Part shown: piece by piece, positions 33,659-45,110 of the stretch
How the letters are laid out: every line of letters starts with the position of its first letter
Position numbering within the stretch: position 1 is the first letter of the stretch
Translations under genes and position numbers: made by a program
Notes under the pieces: model-generated
The model's input: only the letters and a program-made list of their open reading frames with translations
Databases searched by the model: none
What the model was told of the DNA's origin: nothing
From: Dama dama
Lineage: Eukaryota; Chordata; Mammalia; Artiodactyla; Cervidae
Length of the DNA stretch: 64,000 bases
Direction of reading: 5' to 3'
Assembly: GCF_033118175.1 (NCBI RefSeq)
Contig: NC_083696.1
Coordinates: forward strand, 35,015,001-35,079,000

Positions 33659-35100
33659 CTGAGGTTTAGCTGCTGTGGCCACCATGGACTGTCTGTATTG
33701 GTTATTAATGTCTGTCTGAGAACACAGAGTTCAGATCCTAAAAATACCCTGTCCAGCCAGAGCCTCGGAGGTGCTGGGGTAGCAGTGGCTGCATCTTGAT
33801 GGGATAGGCACAGAGGCAGGAGAGACAGAGAGAGTGCGGGGAAACTGAGGCAGGCAGCATGGGCAGGGAGTTGCACAAGAGACAGCCTTGCTTTGTAGGG
33901 AACAAAGGTTTCTAAAAGAGTGGTGCCAGTTAGTCACATTAGGCAACATTTAAGGTAATCTGTTATCTCGCGCCACCAAGAATTTCCTTCTCAAAGAGCC
34001 TGGAGGTACAACTAATAGCAGACATAAAAATCAAGCAGTCACTCGTAACCATTTCAAGTCTAGCTTCAGGATGTTCCAAAACGGTGTGTGACCAAGGAAA
34101 ATGTCTTCCCCAGGTAGCCTTTTCTGAGCTGCTGACTCTGTCCCTTCTAGAGCTCTTCTTTGCAGCCCGAGTCCCGGTGCGTTTCTTCCACACCCCGTTT
34201 TATACATCCCCACCTCACTTCTGACCCCCAGGCCTCAGTGGAGCTCCTCTGCCCCAGAAGAAAGGGACTCACAGTGGTCCCCAAAAGGTAAGATGAGCCC
34301 AGCCTCTGAGGACAGATGTCATGTGACCTTGGCCCATGAGCTGACCTTTCTGGGCCCCTCCGTGAAATCACGGGATGGGGGCTGGGCCCTGGCCCAGGCC
34401 CCAAGAGAAGGCGGTTTTGGCACCCGTCCAGGTCCCTGACGTCAATGACTCTCCAAATAATGGAATCAATATTGGGGGGGGTGGGCAAGCGTGAACCAGG
34501 CCCCAGCGATTAGAAACAGATCAGCACAAACCCACAGCTGACTCTGATAGAGCTGCCTTGGAGAGCTAGGGTGGGGGGCCTGGGAGGAGGTGGCCTTGAG
34601 CAGGGGGCTCAGGAATGGAGGCAAAGTCACCGGGTGTCCAACGCGTGGGAGTGTACAAGTGGGCAGAGACTCTGGCACTGCAGGGTGGGAATGATGAGGT
34701 GGGAGGTGGGGGGCTGTCTTGGTCCCTTCCGCGTTTGAGCCTGTGGGGTTCTGAGACTGGGGTAACTTGGTGAATGGAGATTTCTTGCAGCCAGTGAGTG
34801 ATGAAGGGTTCATCTCTCTGCATCCCAGACCTGGGCCCCTTGGCCATGTTAGGGCTCAGAGGTTATACCAGGGGAACAGGGGAACTGGGGGAGGGTTCTG
34901 AGTGAGACCTAAACGGCATGACTTTTTTCTTAGAGGCATGGGGCGTTAATCTGCCACAGAGAAATGGGTATTCCCCTTCAGATTGGGAGTCTGGCCTCCT
35001 TCCCCCAGTCATGTCCTCTCAGCCCCCTATAAGGCAGCAGGTGAGGATGGAGGGGGCCCTGGGGGTCTATAGGGGGCTGGCCTGGCGGCAGCTGACAAAA
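33659..35100. other. CNTFR: CNTFR 5' intron, no exon recognised
   Basis: Mixed unique sequence with a short A run at 35,096-35,109. No gene feature is supported. Confidence 0.5.
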
Positions 35101-35119
35101 AAAAAAAAACAGGAAGAAG

Positions 35120-35215
35120 GGCTGGGGGGAGTGGCTGTAATTATGGGGCATTTATTATTAATCAGATGAAACTGCTAGAAGCAGCTGGTGTAATATGTGT
35201 AGTGATACAGACTCT
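35120..35215. promoter_or_regulatory. AT-rich candidate non-coding element
   Basis: GGCTGTAATTATGGGGCATT then TATTATTAATCAGATGAAAC and CAGCTGGTGTAATATGTG. This is a compact cluster of TAATTA/TTAATC homeodomain-type cores and a CAGCTG E-box in GC-rich surroundings. Regulatory role is inferred only. Confidence 0.35.
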
Positions 35216-35319
35216 GCATGCCCCCAACACAGGCACACTCGAATGCGTCCTCACCTACACGCTCACTTATACATGCGTCCTGTTTTGCTTTCAGAGTTTT
35301 CTTTTCCTGAAGGTTGGAT

Positions 35320-35540
35320 GACTCTCTGTTAGTCTGTCTGTGTATGTCAGTGTGTATCTGTCTGTTTCTTCATGTCAGCCTGTATCCTCCTCTCCCTCTG
35401 TTGTCTCCTTTCCCCACCATCTCTGTCATTCCTCGCCCCATGTGTCTGTCTTTGTCTTCCTGTCTCTGTCTCTGTGGGCCTGTCGGTGTGTCTGTATCTC
35501 TTACCACCAGTCAGCCTGTCCCTAACACCTTGTTTGAGTT
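35320..35540. repeat. Degenerate TGTCTG/TCTGTC-rich simple repeat
   Basis: The + strand is pyrimidine- and TG-rich with variants of GTCTGTCTGTG. It belongs with the similar tracts at 38,110-38,430 and 46,990-47,590. Confidence 0.7.
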
Positions 35541-35789
35541 TCCAGCCATCTCTCCCTGGCTGGCGGTACCTCTGCCTCTCCGGGCAGAGTTAGATGACAT
35601 GGAGCTCCTTTCTTGTGCGTATGTGTTGAGGCACCTGATCGTGCCTTTAGCAGACACAGCTGGGACCTGTTGTGGTGGGGAATGGAGCAATTGGACCCTG
35701 AGAATCTTCCAGGGTCTTGTAGAAGTCGAGGGCTCTGTTCAAGTAACTGGAGTCCTAGAAGTAACAATGACTTTCAGAATAGCTTTCTT

Positions 35790-35990
35790 CAGAACCATTC
35801 GTGTGACATTGGGCAAGGTAAGGTGCTTTTGTTCTCTGAGCCTCAGTTTTCTCATCTGCAAAATGGGAACAGGATTACCTTCAAAGGTTGTTTTGGTGAT
35901 CTGGTGCAAAACTGTATGTTAGGTCTTCATCATGGTATTTGGCTCATCAAGGGCCCTGAGCAAGTGTTAGCTGTTCCCATTATTATTGGG
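35790..35990 (+). mobile_element. MIR SINE
   Basis: Contains GTGACATTGGGCAAGGTAAG, GAGCCTCAGTTTTCTCATCT and GCAAAATGGGAACAGGATTA, the MIR core and tail. Confidence 0.85.
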
Positions 35991-36059
35991 AAAGGCACTG
36001 TGCTGGCTGGGGAGAGATCTGCAGAGGCAAGCTGCACTAGCAGAAGGGCTCCAGAGTGA

Positions 36060-36262
36060 GATATGCACTCAAATCTCTGTCTGGAATTGATCGGCTATGT
36101 GATCTTGGGCAAGTTAACCTCCCGAAATCTGTTTTTTGAGCTGTCAAATGGGAATAATAATAGAACCTACCTCATGGAGAAGTCATGAAGATTAAATGAG
36201 ATCATGTATATAAAGTGCCTAACACAGTTCCTGGCACATAACAGATGCTCAATAAATCATAG
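36060..36262 (+). mobile_element. MIR SINE
   Basis: Near-complete copy: GTGATCTTGGGCAAGTTAAC, CAAATGGGAATAATAATAG, GATTAAATGAGATCATGTAT and CCTGGCACATAACAGATGCT with CAATAAAT. Confidence 0.9.
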
Positions 36263-38000
36263 TGGTGATGAGGAGAGGACAGTATGATGGTGTGTGTTTC
36301 TGCCTGCTGGGGGCCCTGTGTCCCTGTGTGAATGTGCATGGGAGGATGTGTGTGACATGGAGGTGCTTGTGTCTGTGAACCGGTTGTGTGGGGATTTCAG
36401 ATGGTCTGTGGGTTTGCATCTATGTGTGGTGTCAGGCCGCTGGCTTCTGGCCTCTCCTTGTCGCTGCGGTTCAGAACCTAAAGTCTGCAAAGGGTGCTTC
36501 AGGGAGTCTGGACCACTCCCAACTTTTTCTCCTCTGGACACTGACCTGCTGCCTGCCTCAGTCTCCCCTTCTCACAGTGGGGCTGTGAGTGTGAAATGAG
36601 CTCTGAGTTCAACTAAGGTCTGTGGCTCCTCTGTGGCCTGATTTGTGCCCTTTGCCCTTCTAGAATCCAGCCTTGTCACATCATCCCGCCCCCTTGGTTT
36701 CAGAAGTCTCCAGAAGAGCCTGGTCTGGAGGAAGAGGAGGACATTGATGTGCTCGGTGTGAGGCCGTTGGTGAAGAGGTATGTGCTGGGGGCCCGGGGGA
36801 GGCAGGTCAGTTTCAGGGCAGCTGGCAGGTGCCATGGGGGCCATGGGTCTGGGGATGTGAGTGAAGGAGGGTCTGCAATCCCTTCCTGTTCTTCCCCCCT
36901 CCTTCCTCCTGAGGCTTTTCATGGCCCCATGACGGGCCTGTAAAGGGGAGGAGACTTACCCACCATCACACAGGCAAGGGCAAAGCCAGGTCAGAAAACT
37001 GAATTCTGCACTGCTGGGGCTGAATCCCGGATATGGGAGCATGTTTCTGTCTCATTGTCAGCCTTCTTCTCTGCCCAAAGCATCTCTCTGGCTTGATTGG
37101 TGGGGAGCCGCCGGGCTTGGAGGAGATGGGATGGAGGGTCAGAAAGTCCAAAATCTTCTGAGGCCAGCCTTGGGGGTTGGGCCTGACTCTCCGCCTTTCA
37201 TTCTGGCCAGGCAAGGCCCCTGGATTGGCAGCCCCAGGGTGGGGGTGCTCAAGAAATCGAGGCGCTGGAGCGGAACGGAAGGGCCTATTGTCGAAAACCC
37301 GCCAGAGGCCCACAAAGGCCGGCAGGGCTTTTCATCTCAGCTCCCAAACAGACTGGCCATTTTCCCGGCCTGGAAGTGGGGTGGGGGTGGGGGGGCTGAC
37401 CCTTCAGAACTAGCAGTGGGGTGTTGTTGAGGGTGGGGTCCGAGCCGAGTGTATCGCAGGCTGACAACATCATGGCCATAAAAGGGACTTAAAATGGAGC
37501 TGGGGTTCTGAAGAGTAGAAAAGGGACTTTAGAAGGCTGGAGAGGATTACACTTCTGTCTCCCGGTTCCCAGAGGACCTGAAGAACTTGGAGTGGGGTGT
37601 CTATCAGAAGTTCAGGTTTGCACAACAATGAGGGGAACACCTGGGAGGAGCTTGGTGGCCGGTTGGGAAAGTGAGCTGTTGAGCTGTGCTAATCACCCCC
37701 CACACACTGGGGACACCTTAGGGAGCCGGAACTGGGATCAGAGAAGAAAAGGCTAGCGGTCAGGCAAGAGAATGGGCTCCCTGGAGCAGGAGGGACTGAG
37801 GCCAGACAGCAGGAAGGACTTTCTGCCAATGAACAGTAGCTCAGATGCCCTGACCCTCTCCCTGGGGATCCCTGAGGAGCGCAGAGAGCAGGGGAGCTGG
37901 AGAACACCCCCCGGGGGGAAAGGCTGAGACGGCTTCTGTGGGGGCAGAGGAGGAGGCCGTGAGGGAGGACTTGGCAGTTCTGTCCACCCTCCCCCAGCAG
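36263..38000. other. CNTFR: CNTFR 5' intron, no exon recognised
   Basis: GC-rich unique sequence. A possible decayed minus-strand MIR lies near 36,940-37,025. No coding exon is supported. Confidence 0.5.
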
Positions 38001-38009
38001 CACCTTCAG

Positions 38010-38100
38010 CACCGCTTTAAAAACAGCTTTTTAATTTAACAAAGTGGATGAAAAACTGTTTTTGGAAATAAAAGATATCTGCTGTCTCCCAGGCTAGCAC
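38010..38100. promoter_or_regulatory. AT-rich candidate non-coding element
   Basis: CTTTAAAAACAGCTTTTTAA, TTTAACAAAGTGGATGAAAA and GGAAATAAAAGATATCTGCT form an abrupt AT-rich island. Purely motif-based. Confidence 0.3.
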
Positions 38101-38109
38101 TCAGCCCTT

Positions 38110-38430
38110 GCAGAGAACCTCTCTCGGTTTCTCCTTGCTCTTGGTGGCTCATTTCCTCTCTCTGCGTCTGTCTCTCTCTTTTTGGTTGTTTCAGCTCTTC
38201 AGCCCCCCAGCTTCCCCTTGGCCTCCCATCACCGTCCCCCCCCCACCCCCCACCCCCCAGTTCAGCCTCTGCGGGAGTGTCATCCTCAGCCTCTTATTTC
38301 CTTGTCCCTGCATCTCCTTCTGTCTCTCCGCTGCCAGTCTCTCTCTTCCGGGCTTGTCTCTCTCTCTTCTGATTCGTCTCTGTCTCCCAGCCTGTCTCAA
38401 TCTCTGTCTCCCTTCCCCCCCTCCTTTCTC
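38110..38430. repeat. Degenerate CTGTCTCTC-rich pyrimidine tract
   Basis: Repeats of CTCTCTCTGCGTCTGTCTC and CTTGTCTCTCTCTC style with C-rich runs around 38,230-38,262. Confidence 0.7.
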
Positions 38431-38444
38431 CCCCAACCCCTGCT

Positions 38445-38665
38445 CTAAATGGGTCTATTTAAAACACCCGACGCTGCCAAGTCAGAAAAGCGTCTCCTGA
38501 TAAAGCGCATTAGGCGGAGGGAGGGAGGAGGAGGGGGAGGGAGGCGGCGGGCGGATGGATTGATTCAAGCCCGTAACCCCATTAATCAGGCATCGTGGAT
38601 CCCCCTCCCTCCCCCAGCTTCGGCCCCTTCAGAGCGAAAAGCCCCTTAAATATTTATCACCCCTC
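38445..38665. promoter_or_regulatory. Candidate enhancer-like block
   Basis: Contains GGTCTATTTAAAACACC (MEF2-like), CTCCTGATAAAGCGC (GATA-like), GGATTGATTCAAGC, CCCATTAATCAGGCATC and CCTTAAATATTTATCACCCC. Homeodomain, MEF2 and GATA cores sit in a GC-rich surrounding about 0.7 kb before the second CpG island. Confidence 0.4.
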
Positions 38666-39247
38666 CCCCATGGGGGCGAGGGGAGAGCAGTGTGGCCCTC
38701 TGTGTGAGCATCCCCAGCCTCCTGGTCTCCCCCACCTCCCCCCGCCCCATCCCGTGGGTATGTGTGTGTGTGTGTATACACACGTGTGCATGTGCTCCTG
38801 TGTGCATGCATGGATGTGCACACACCTGACAAGCCCAGGGCCCAACTGCCATCTTGCTCTCCCCAAACCACTGGAGTGGCCTGCTCCCCTGAGCAGCCTC
38901 TAGGGTACCTTAGGTGTCTGGCCTGGCTTCTGCCCCTCCTGAATGGTTGGGCATGCAGTCCACTGGGGGTCCTCGTGCCCCTCAAAGTGCAGGACTGGAG
39001 GACTGGCTGGCATTGAACTGTCATCCTCCGGAGGGAGAGGGGTGAGCTGTGATTCAATGTCCAGATTCCCCCAAATTTCCAACGCAGGTCACTCGGGGAG
39101 TAGAGTTGGGGATTCCAGCTTCTAGAGTGCACAAGGTCCCTAGGAGGCTGCTGGAAGTTCCCCCTTTCTCCTCGGAGGGCAGAAGTAGACCTGGGGTGGA
39201 ATGGGGGCTTCCCCTGACCTCAGACGGGCAGGAAGGCAAGCTGGACC

Positions 39248-39263
39248 GGGGGGGGGGGGGGGG
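39248..39263. repeat. Poly(G) run
   Basis: Sixteen G in a row, just before the second CpG island. Length may be unreliable in assemblies. Confidence 0.9.
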
Positions 39264-39339
39264 CTCCCCATCACCCCTAGAGATTAGACTGTCTGGGGGT
39301 GATGTGAGACGGAGAGCCTCCGCTGCAGAGGTCAGCCCT

Positions 39340-39960
39340 GAGTGAGACCGGCCGGGGTTGGTCCCAGTTGGCCTGAGAAGATGGCCCCGGGCGGGGGAGG
39401 GGAGGCCGCGGCAGCCCCCAGGGGTGAGGAGGGGCGGGGGTGGTGGTGGGCCGGAGCCGGGAGGGTCCCTTCCCCCTCCCCTCCCCCTGCCTCGAGTGCC
39501 ACATCTCCTCCTGACTCAGACAATTAGATTCAAAGGATGACCTCACTGCCTGCCGTCCCTCACTCGCTCCCTCCGCTCGCTCGGCTCGCTCGCCCGCCGC
39601 GCGCTCCTTCCTCCCCGCCTCCCCGGCCGCTCGCCGCCCAGCTCGCTCGCAGCGGCTCGGCCCCCCGCCCGCCGGGGCTCTCGGGGGTGGGGGGACACGC
39701 CGGCTCCCCGGGCCGCCCGGGCCCCAGCCCCGAAGCCCCGGGGGGCCCGATGCCCGCGGGCGGACGGGCGGACCCACGCAGCGCCGGAGGCACCGACGGG
39801 GCGCCTGCGCGGGGACCCAGGTCAGTGGCCGCGCGGCCGCGGGGCCGGAGAACTTGTCACCCCCGCCCGCGCCGCCCGCCGGCCCGCCCGCCCCGGCGCT
39901 TCCCGCTCCTTTCTCGGCCCCCGCCCCCCGCGGCGGCTCGGCGCTCCCCCTGCCAAGCTG
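39340..39960 (+). promoter_or_regulatory. CNTFR: Second CpG island, possible alternative CNTFR promoter
   Basis: Dense CpG island about 9 kb before the first coding exon. It includes a run of CTCGCTC/CGCTCGCTCG motifs near 39,560-39,600 and ends in an exon-like segment with a donor at 39,821. Alternative 5' exons are known for CNTFR; assignment of this island is inferred. Confidence 0.6.
39640..39820 (+). other. CNTFR: Possible alternative CNTFR 5' UTR exon (5' end unknown)
   Basis: CGCGGGGACCCAG followed by donor GTCAGTGG from 39821. Contains an ATG at 39750-39752 with no stop before the donor; if used, it would read into the next exon out of frame with the CNTFR start. Confidence 0.4.
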
Positions 39961-39992
39961 TCTCTCTCCTCTTCTTTTTCTCTCCCCCCAGC
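39958..39992 (+). other. Strong acceptor-like site
   Basis: A long pyrimidine tract (CTCTCTCCTCTTCTTTTTCT then CTCCCCCCAG) leading to a NAGNAG acceptor (CCAGCAGC). It could define a further 5' UTR exon starting at 39,993. No partner donor is obvious. Confidence 0.3.
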
Positions 39993-41290
39993 AGCCCCCC
40001 TCTGCCTCTGCAGCCGGTGGGAGGGACTGGGACTTCCTGAGGTCCCAGGGATGGGGCCGGGGCCCACTGGCTGCAGCCGGACCAGGCCTCCAGCAAGAGG
40101 AGGGGGTCTGGCCGTGTCCATTGGCCTGGGGGAGGGGACCGCCACCGGGGTGGGAAGGGGGCTACTGAGAGAGAGGCCCCGGGTGTGGGGGTGACGTCCA
40201 GACCGAGGGATGAGCTCCCAATATCTTTCTTTTCCTACATCCTGTGGGCCTCTTGCTTGGCTTCGTTGGTCCCCACCTCTGAGCTAAATAACTTCGGTCC
40301 CTGCGGCCTGGTTTCATCTGGCCCCCACAGCCTGTGTTCTTTGGAGCCTTGTCACCTAGCTTCCCTTAACCCGGCTGCCTGAATTCTTTTGTCACTTTCC
40401 CTAAGTCCCCGTCACCTGGCTTCCTGGGCTTTGCCTTGCTTGGTGTCCTTAGGCTCTGCCGCCCGGTGTTCCCTCCCAGGCCTGGTCCGTGGAGTCCAGG
40501 CAGGCTCGCTTTAGGATGGGGCATCAGGGCTCACACTACACGTGGAGCAGCAAGTGGTGAGGATGTCAACAGCACTGACGGTTGTTCCCAGGTTGGGGCC
40601 TGGCCAGCCCAGCCCGGATTCCTTTCTGCCTGGACAGCGACACAGCGTCTTCTCTTATGATGGGGGCCGGGGTTGGGGGGGGGGGGTGGGATGCAGGGTC
40701 CAAGGACGACGCTTTAGGATTCTTGTCCTGGTGGTTTGTTAGGGCAGCGCTGGCTTGGCCAAGGCTGTCTCCATTTCTCTTCGGGTCTGACAGTGATGAC
40801 AGGGCCTTGGCAGGGGCTGGGGCTTGAGGTCAAGGTCTCATCTCCTTCCCCTTCCCCCACTTCCTGCAGCCAGGCCTGACATTCAGGTGCCCTGTAAACA
40901 GCTGTAGGCTCAGAGAGGTTTCCCAGAGGCCTGGGCTCACCCAGCAGTTAGCTAGGCTGTGAGCTGCTGCTGCTCCTCTTCTTGGAGAAGAAGTGGTGAG
41001 GAGGGGAGGCGGGAGGGCCCTGGGGAGCAGGCTGACTTCTGGGGCTTGCTGGCTCCTGCTGCCACCATGCCACCATCTCTTCGCCTGGGTGCTTCCTCAC
41101 TGCTCCACTCTAGCCGGGATCTCTCCTCATTCCTGAATGCTGGTGAAAGCAGGGTGAGGAGAGAAAGGAGCCAAGTAGGGAATAGTGTTCTGTTTCCTCA
41201 ATTTTTATAAACTTTCCCGTTCTGTGTTAGGCCACCCTGAGCTTTATCCTCCCTTCCCCTAAGCACGGGCCTGGCAACCCAAGGTCCCAG
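39993..41290. other. CNTFR: CNTFR 5' intron, no confirmed exon
   Basis: Unique sequence with a decayed minus-strand MIR-like stretch near 40,890-40,970 (GCTCAGAGAGGTTTCCCAGA). A poly(G)-rich patch lies at about 40,676-40,690. Confidence 0.45.
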
Positions 41291-41309
41291 CAGGGAGTGA
41301 CTGTTCTGG

Positions 41310-41570
41310 GTGTGTATGTGTGTGTTTCCTATGCCGGGTGTAGAGGTGTGAGGGCTGAGGGTGATGGGGGTGGGGGTGGTGGACTCTGAGTTTCTGGAGG
41401 TGCTACAGTATCTGTGTGCAAGGGTGACTGTTCTGAGTGTGTGCTGGTATCCATATGTGAGGCCAGAACTGTTTTGATTGAGCATGTGTGTGAGAGTCTG
41501 TGTGTGTGACTGTGACTGTGATTCTTGTGTGCATGCACACCAGCATGTGCGAGGATGTGGTAGTGGGTGT
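41310..41570. repeat. Degenerate TG-rich array
   Basis: Diverged TGTGTGNNTG-type sequence with a recurring CTGTTCTGGGTGTGTATGTG and CTGTTCTGAGTGTGTGCTGG phrase. Confidence 0.6.
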
Positions 41571-41775
41571 CCACGTGGGAGGCCGTGATGAGTGGCGGTA
41601 ATGGGAGAATACGATGCCAGTGTCTGCGAGAGGGGTGCCTGGGTGTGTCTGTGAAGCTCTAGCTGTGTGGTGGAGATGGGGGGCTTTGGGGAGCTCTGCA
41701 ATGGTAGTGAGAGCCTGAGTGTGCATTCTGTCTTGGGGAGAAGTGAGCACCGGGTGTTGTGTGCCCCTGAATCGC

Positions 41776-41860
41776 GGGTGTGTGTGTGTGTGTGTGAGCG
41801 TGTGTGTGTGTGTGAGCGTGTGTGTGTGTGTGAGCATGTGTGCGCGCATACTCATGCCTG
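41776..41860. repeat. TG microsatellite with regular GAGC interruptions
   Basis: TG runs broken by GAGCGTG about every 20 bases, with the interruptions at about 41,797, 41,815 and 41,832, followed by a CGCGCA patch. Confidence 0.85.
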
Positions 41861-42134
41861 TGTTTACCCATCAGGAACAGATTGCTCTGGCTTCCCCACT
41901 GTGCGGAGGGGAGAAAGGGGGAGGAAGGATGGCTTGCTTTTGCCCAGCAGACCAGAAGCTTCCTCAGAAGTAGTGTGTGCAGTGTGCGTGCGTGGAGGGG
42001 GGTTGAGGAGAACAGCACACTTGAAGACAGTCGAAGTTTCTGTTCCCCCCACTCAAGTCTGACTCTGTCCGAAAGACCATCTTCAGTTCTTTCTGTTACA
42101 CATCGACGCTTCACACGCACTGCCCACCCCCCCT

Positions 42135-42180
42135 TGTGTGTGTGTGTGTGTGTGCATGCACATGCACCCACATATACACA
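42135..42180. repeat. (TG)n/(CA)n microsatellite
   Basis: About nine TG dinucleotides followed by alternating CATGCACATGCACCCACA. Confidence 0.85.
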
Positions 42181-42189
42181 ACTTGCGAG

Positions 42190-44715
42190 CGTCAACCTCT
42201 GTGTATGTATTCGAGGTTGTGTCTGCACCGTAGTGGTGACGGGGCCCTGCATGGGGGGTAGTGGGAGAGGCTGAGGCAAAGAGGTCTTTGTCCCAGCCCC
42301 CAAGCCTGGAGAGCGATTCTGTCCATCCTTCTGTCTCCACAGAGGGCTCTGCAGCCTCCTTCCTGCTTCATCTGCTGTGAGTCTGCTGCGAGCCCCCTCC
42401 CCTGTCAGCTGAGGGAAGTCTTGGTCAGCCCCGTTGACCTGCCCATCCCCCACCTTCCATGGAGGCCTTCCAGCTGTCTATAACCTCCTGAAAGCGTCTG
42501 TTCCTCCATGAGGAGCCGCCTGGCTCCCCCTAGACCTAACCTGACTGGTGTGTGGCCCTCTTCTGCATGGAGGGATCCTCCTGATTCTCCTAGAAGCCAG
42601 GAGGGACTCTGGACTGGGGCTAGGGGGAGATGAGTTAGTGCTTGCATCTCAGAATGCTGTGAAGCTGTCCAGAGCCCATGTGCCCACGGGGAGGATATGA
42701 ACTTCTCTGCCCCTTCCTGCTCCCCATTGGAGAGGCAGAGGGTTGGGTCAGATGACTTTTCAGGGAGCAAGCCTGGACCTTTCTAGAGGACTGCTCTCGT
42801 CCAGGCCCGCATACACGAGTGTGGACGAGCCAGCGCCCAGGTCGCCGGGCAGCACACAGGGCTCGAGTGGGGCTCCACGTGTGGGCCCGGCTGGTGCGAT
42901 GCAGACGGGTATCTCCCTTGGACACCTCCCAGTGGCCCAGCCAGGCCCGGCATGGGAAGCGCGCAACACGCCAGCACACATGTGCAGCAGGGCACGCACA
43001 TGCTGATCTCAGGGTCCCCGCGGTGCAAGAGGTTGAGGGGTGGGGGGCGTGAGCACTCAAGAGCCCAAGCCGCTGCCAAAATCCATTGGAATCTTGTCCC
43101 CCCCCAGGCCCCCGTCTCCGGCTGCGGAGGTCACAATAGCAGGTGCGGATACCCACCCCCACCCCCCCCCCCACAATTCATTCACGTTGGGCCGCCTCCT
43201 TTTCCACAACCTCAGCCAGAGAGCGGAGCTGGGGGACTGCTTCCCACCCCCTGCCTCCCTCCTGGCCCCCCTCCCCTTGGTGCTCGGCTTCACCCTGCCC
43301 CCTTCCATGGGGGAGGAGTGGGGCTATGTTTGGGCAGTGTCCTTCCCCCAGAGCACGGGGGCGGGGGGGCGGGGGGGGGGCTTGCCCTGGAGTGTGTGGG
43401 GATGGGGTAGCTTCGGAGGAGGAGATAAGGCTTGAACCCAGGCACAGCTTCTGGGCCCTGCACCCCTTCAGGTGAGGTGGGGGGGGGTAGGCGCTGAGAG
43501 GAGGGCCGGGTCTGGAGTCAAAGAGAAAGAAAGAGACCAGAGACTCAGCCACAGGGAGAGACGCCATGGGGAGTGGGAGCCTGCCCCATGGCCAGCCGGC
43601 CCCAGCCCAGGAGCTGGCCCCTGACCTGGGCCCGCCCCCTCCCCCGTGGGGGGCCTGCCGGGCCAGCTGCCAGGGGCCAGGCCTCCCTCCTCGGCCTCCC
43701 CCCACCCCCGGCCTCTGCCCCCCGCCCTCACCGCCCACGCTGTCCAGGCTGCCTCGGCCTGGTGGGATCTGGGGGCCTTCTGGCCTCAGCCCCTCCTCCC
43801 GCTCCTGGAGCTTCCCGCCAGCCCAGACTGTCTCTCCCAGGCTCCCGCTCGGCCAGGGCCAGCCGGGGCTGAGCCTCCCTGCCCACCACGGCCTTGTCCC
43901 TGCCTCTGCCCCTGGTCTGCCCCTCATTTTCTCTCTCCGACCCCAAGAGTACGTGCCTCTCTTCCTCTCTTCACCCTAATTCCTCTGCAGGTCTGAGGCC
44001 GGTAGAGTTCCCCAGGCCTTCGAATCCGCCGGTCCTTTTGTCCTGGTTCTTGCCTCATTCCCAGGATGTGTCCCATAGGGCCATTGCAGGGAGAGGAGAA
44101 GGTGATGAGGCCCCAAGAGAAAGTGCCTTTCCCCTTTCCTGGAGGATCCCAGAGTCTGGGGTTGCTGAAGGGGACTGGAAGCCATGGAGATGTCCCCATG
44201 GCCCCCACTGTAGGCCAGATGCTCTCCATCAGAGAAACACTCCTGACCTCACCCCAGCCCCAGGCCAGGGGGGTGGGGTCCAGGCCAGTGACCTTCACTG
44301 GGTCTCAGTTTCTCAAAGGCACCACGTGGGCCCTTGCTATTCATTCATTTTTCAGGCCAGACTGAGCCCACCTGACCTTCAGCACACCCACACCAACCAA
44401 CATCCTGAAGCCTAAAGCTCTGAACACACTATTGCATATCAGCAGACAGTCAGAGCTGGGCTCCAGGCAGTGGTGCTCAGAGCTCCCATCCTCACCCTGG
44501 ATGTGGCAGGGATTCCTCAGGGTTGGGTTGTTTAACTTAACCTGCCTTATTTCTGCAGGATGAATAGGGGCTTTCCCAAACTTCACACTTCCCTTTCTTA
44601 GGTTTTGCCTTCGGCTGGGCAGGGGGTGAGGGTCGGGGTGCAGGGTACCTGGGACCTTGCTGGGACTGGCGAGAGGGGTCTTTGGGCCCTGGATCCTAAG
44701 CCAGAAACTTGGTAG
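42190..44715. other. CNTFR: CNTFR 5' intron, GC-rich, no exon confirmed
   Basis: GC-rich with many long open frames caused by base composition. Poly(C)/poly(G) patches occur near 43,160-43,175 and 43,365-43,380. None of the frames has exon-like support. Confidence 0.5.
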
Positions 44716-44734
44716 TTGAGATCCCTGATCCAGA

Positions 44735-45110
44735 GCCTGTCACTCTGTCAGTGTTACGGCTGGAGACTGTCAGCCTCCATGGTGTCAACATTTCTGCGGG
44801 CTGGTGTTACTCTATGTGACTGTCCATCTTACCGAGTCTGTCAGCCTCCCTGCATCACTGTGGATGTCACGGTCACTGTCAGCCTGAGTGACTGGCGGTC
44901 TCGTTGCATCTTGGAAACCAAGGTGACTGTCACCGTGACTGTGTCAGTGTCCACAGGGGTCATTGCCCTGTTTGTTGGCGTCATCGTGTGTGACTGTGAC
45001 TCGGTGCATCATCACCCCTGTGGCGACTGTCAGTACCCCGTGGGCATTGGCACCTGTGCGCCTGTGTCGTTTTTAGTGAATGTTGTTCTGACTGTGTAGT
45101 GGTGTCCTTC
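44735..45110. repeat. Degenerate GTGACTGTCAG-type minisatellite
   Basis: Recurring variants of GACTGTCAGCCTCC, GTGACTGTC and GTCACGGTCACTGTCAGCC, for example at 44,763-44,780, 44,845-44,860, 44,867-44,886 and 44,930-44,945. The period is irregular. Confidence 0.7.

Noticed and set aside
41659..42453. 264-codon minus-strand frame
   Set aside because: Rich in Thr-His dipeptides from the TG/CA arrays. No splice or domain support, and it overlaps an intron of CNTFR.
43178..43927. 249-codon minus-strand frame and overlapping plus-strand frames
   Set aside because: Gly/Pro/Arg-rich shadow frames of a GC-rich intron; no splice sites or conserved motifs.
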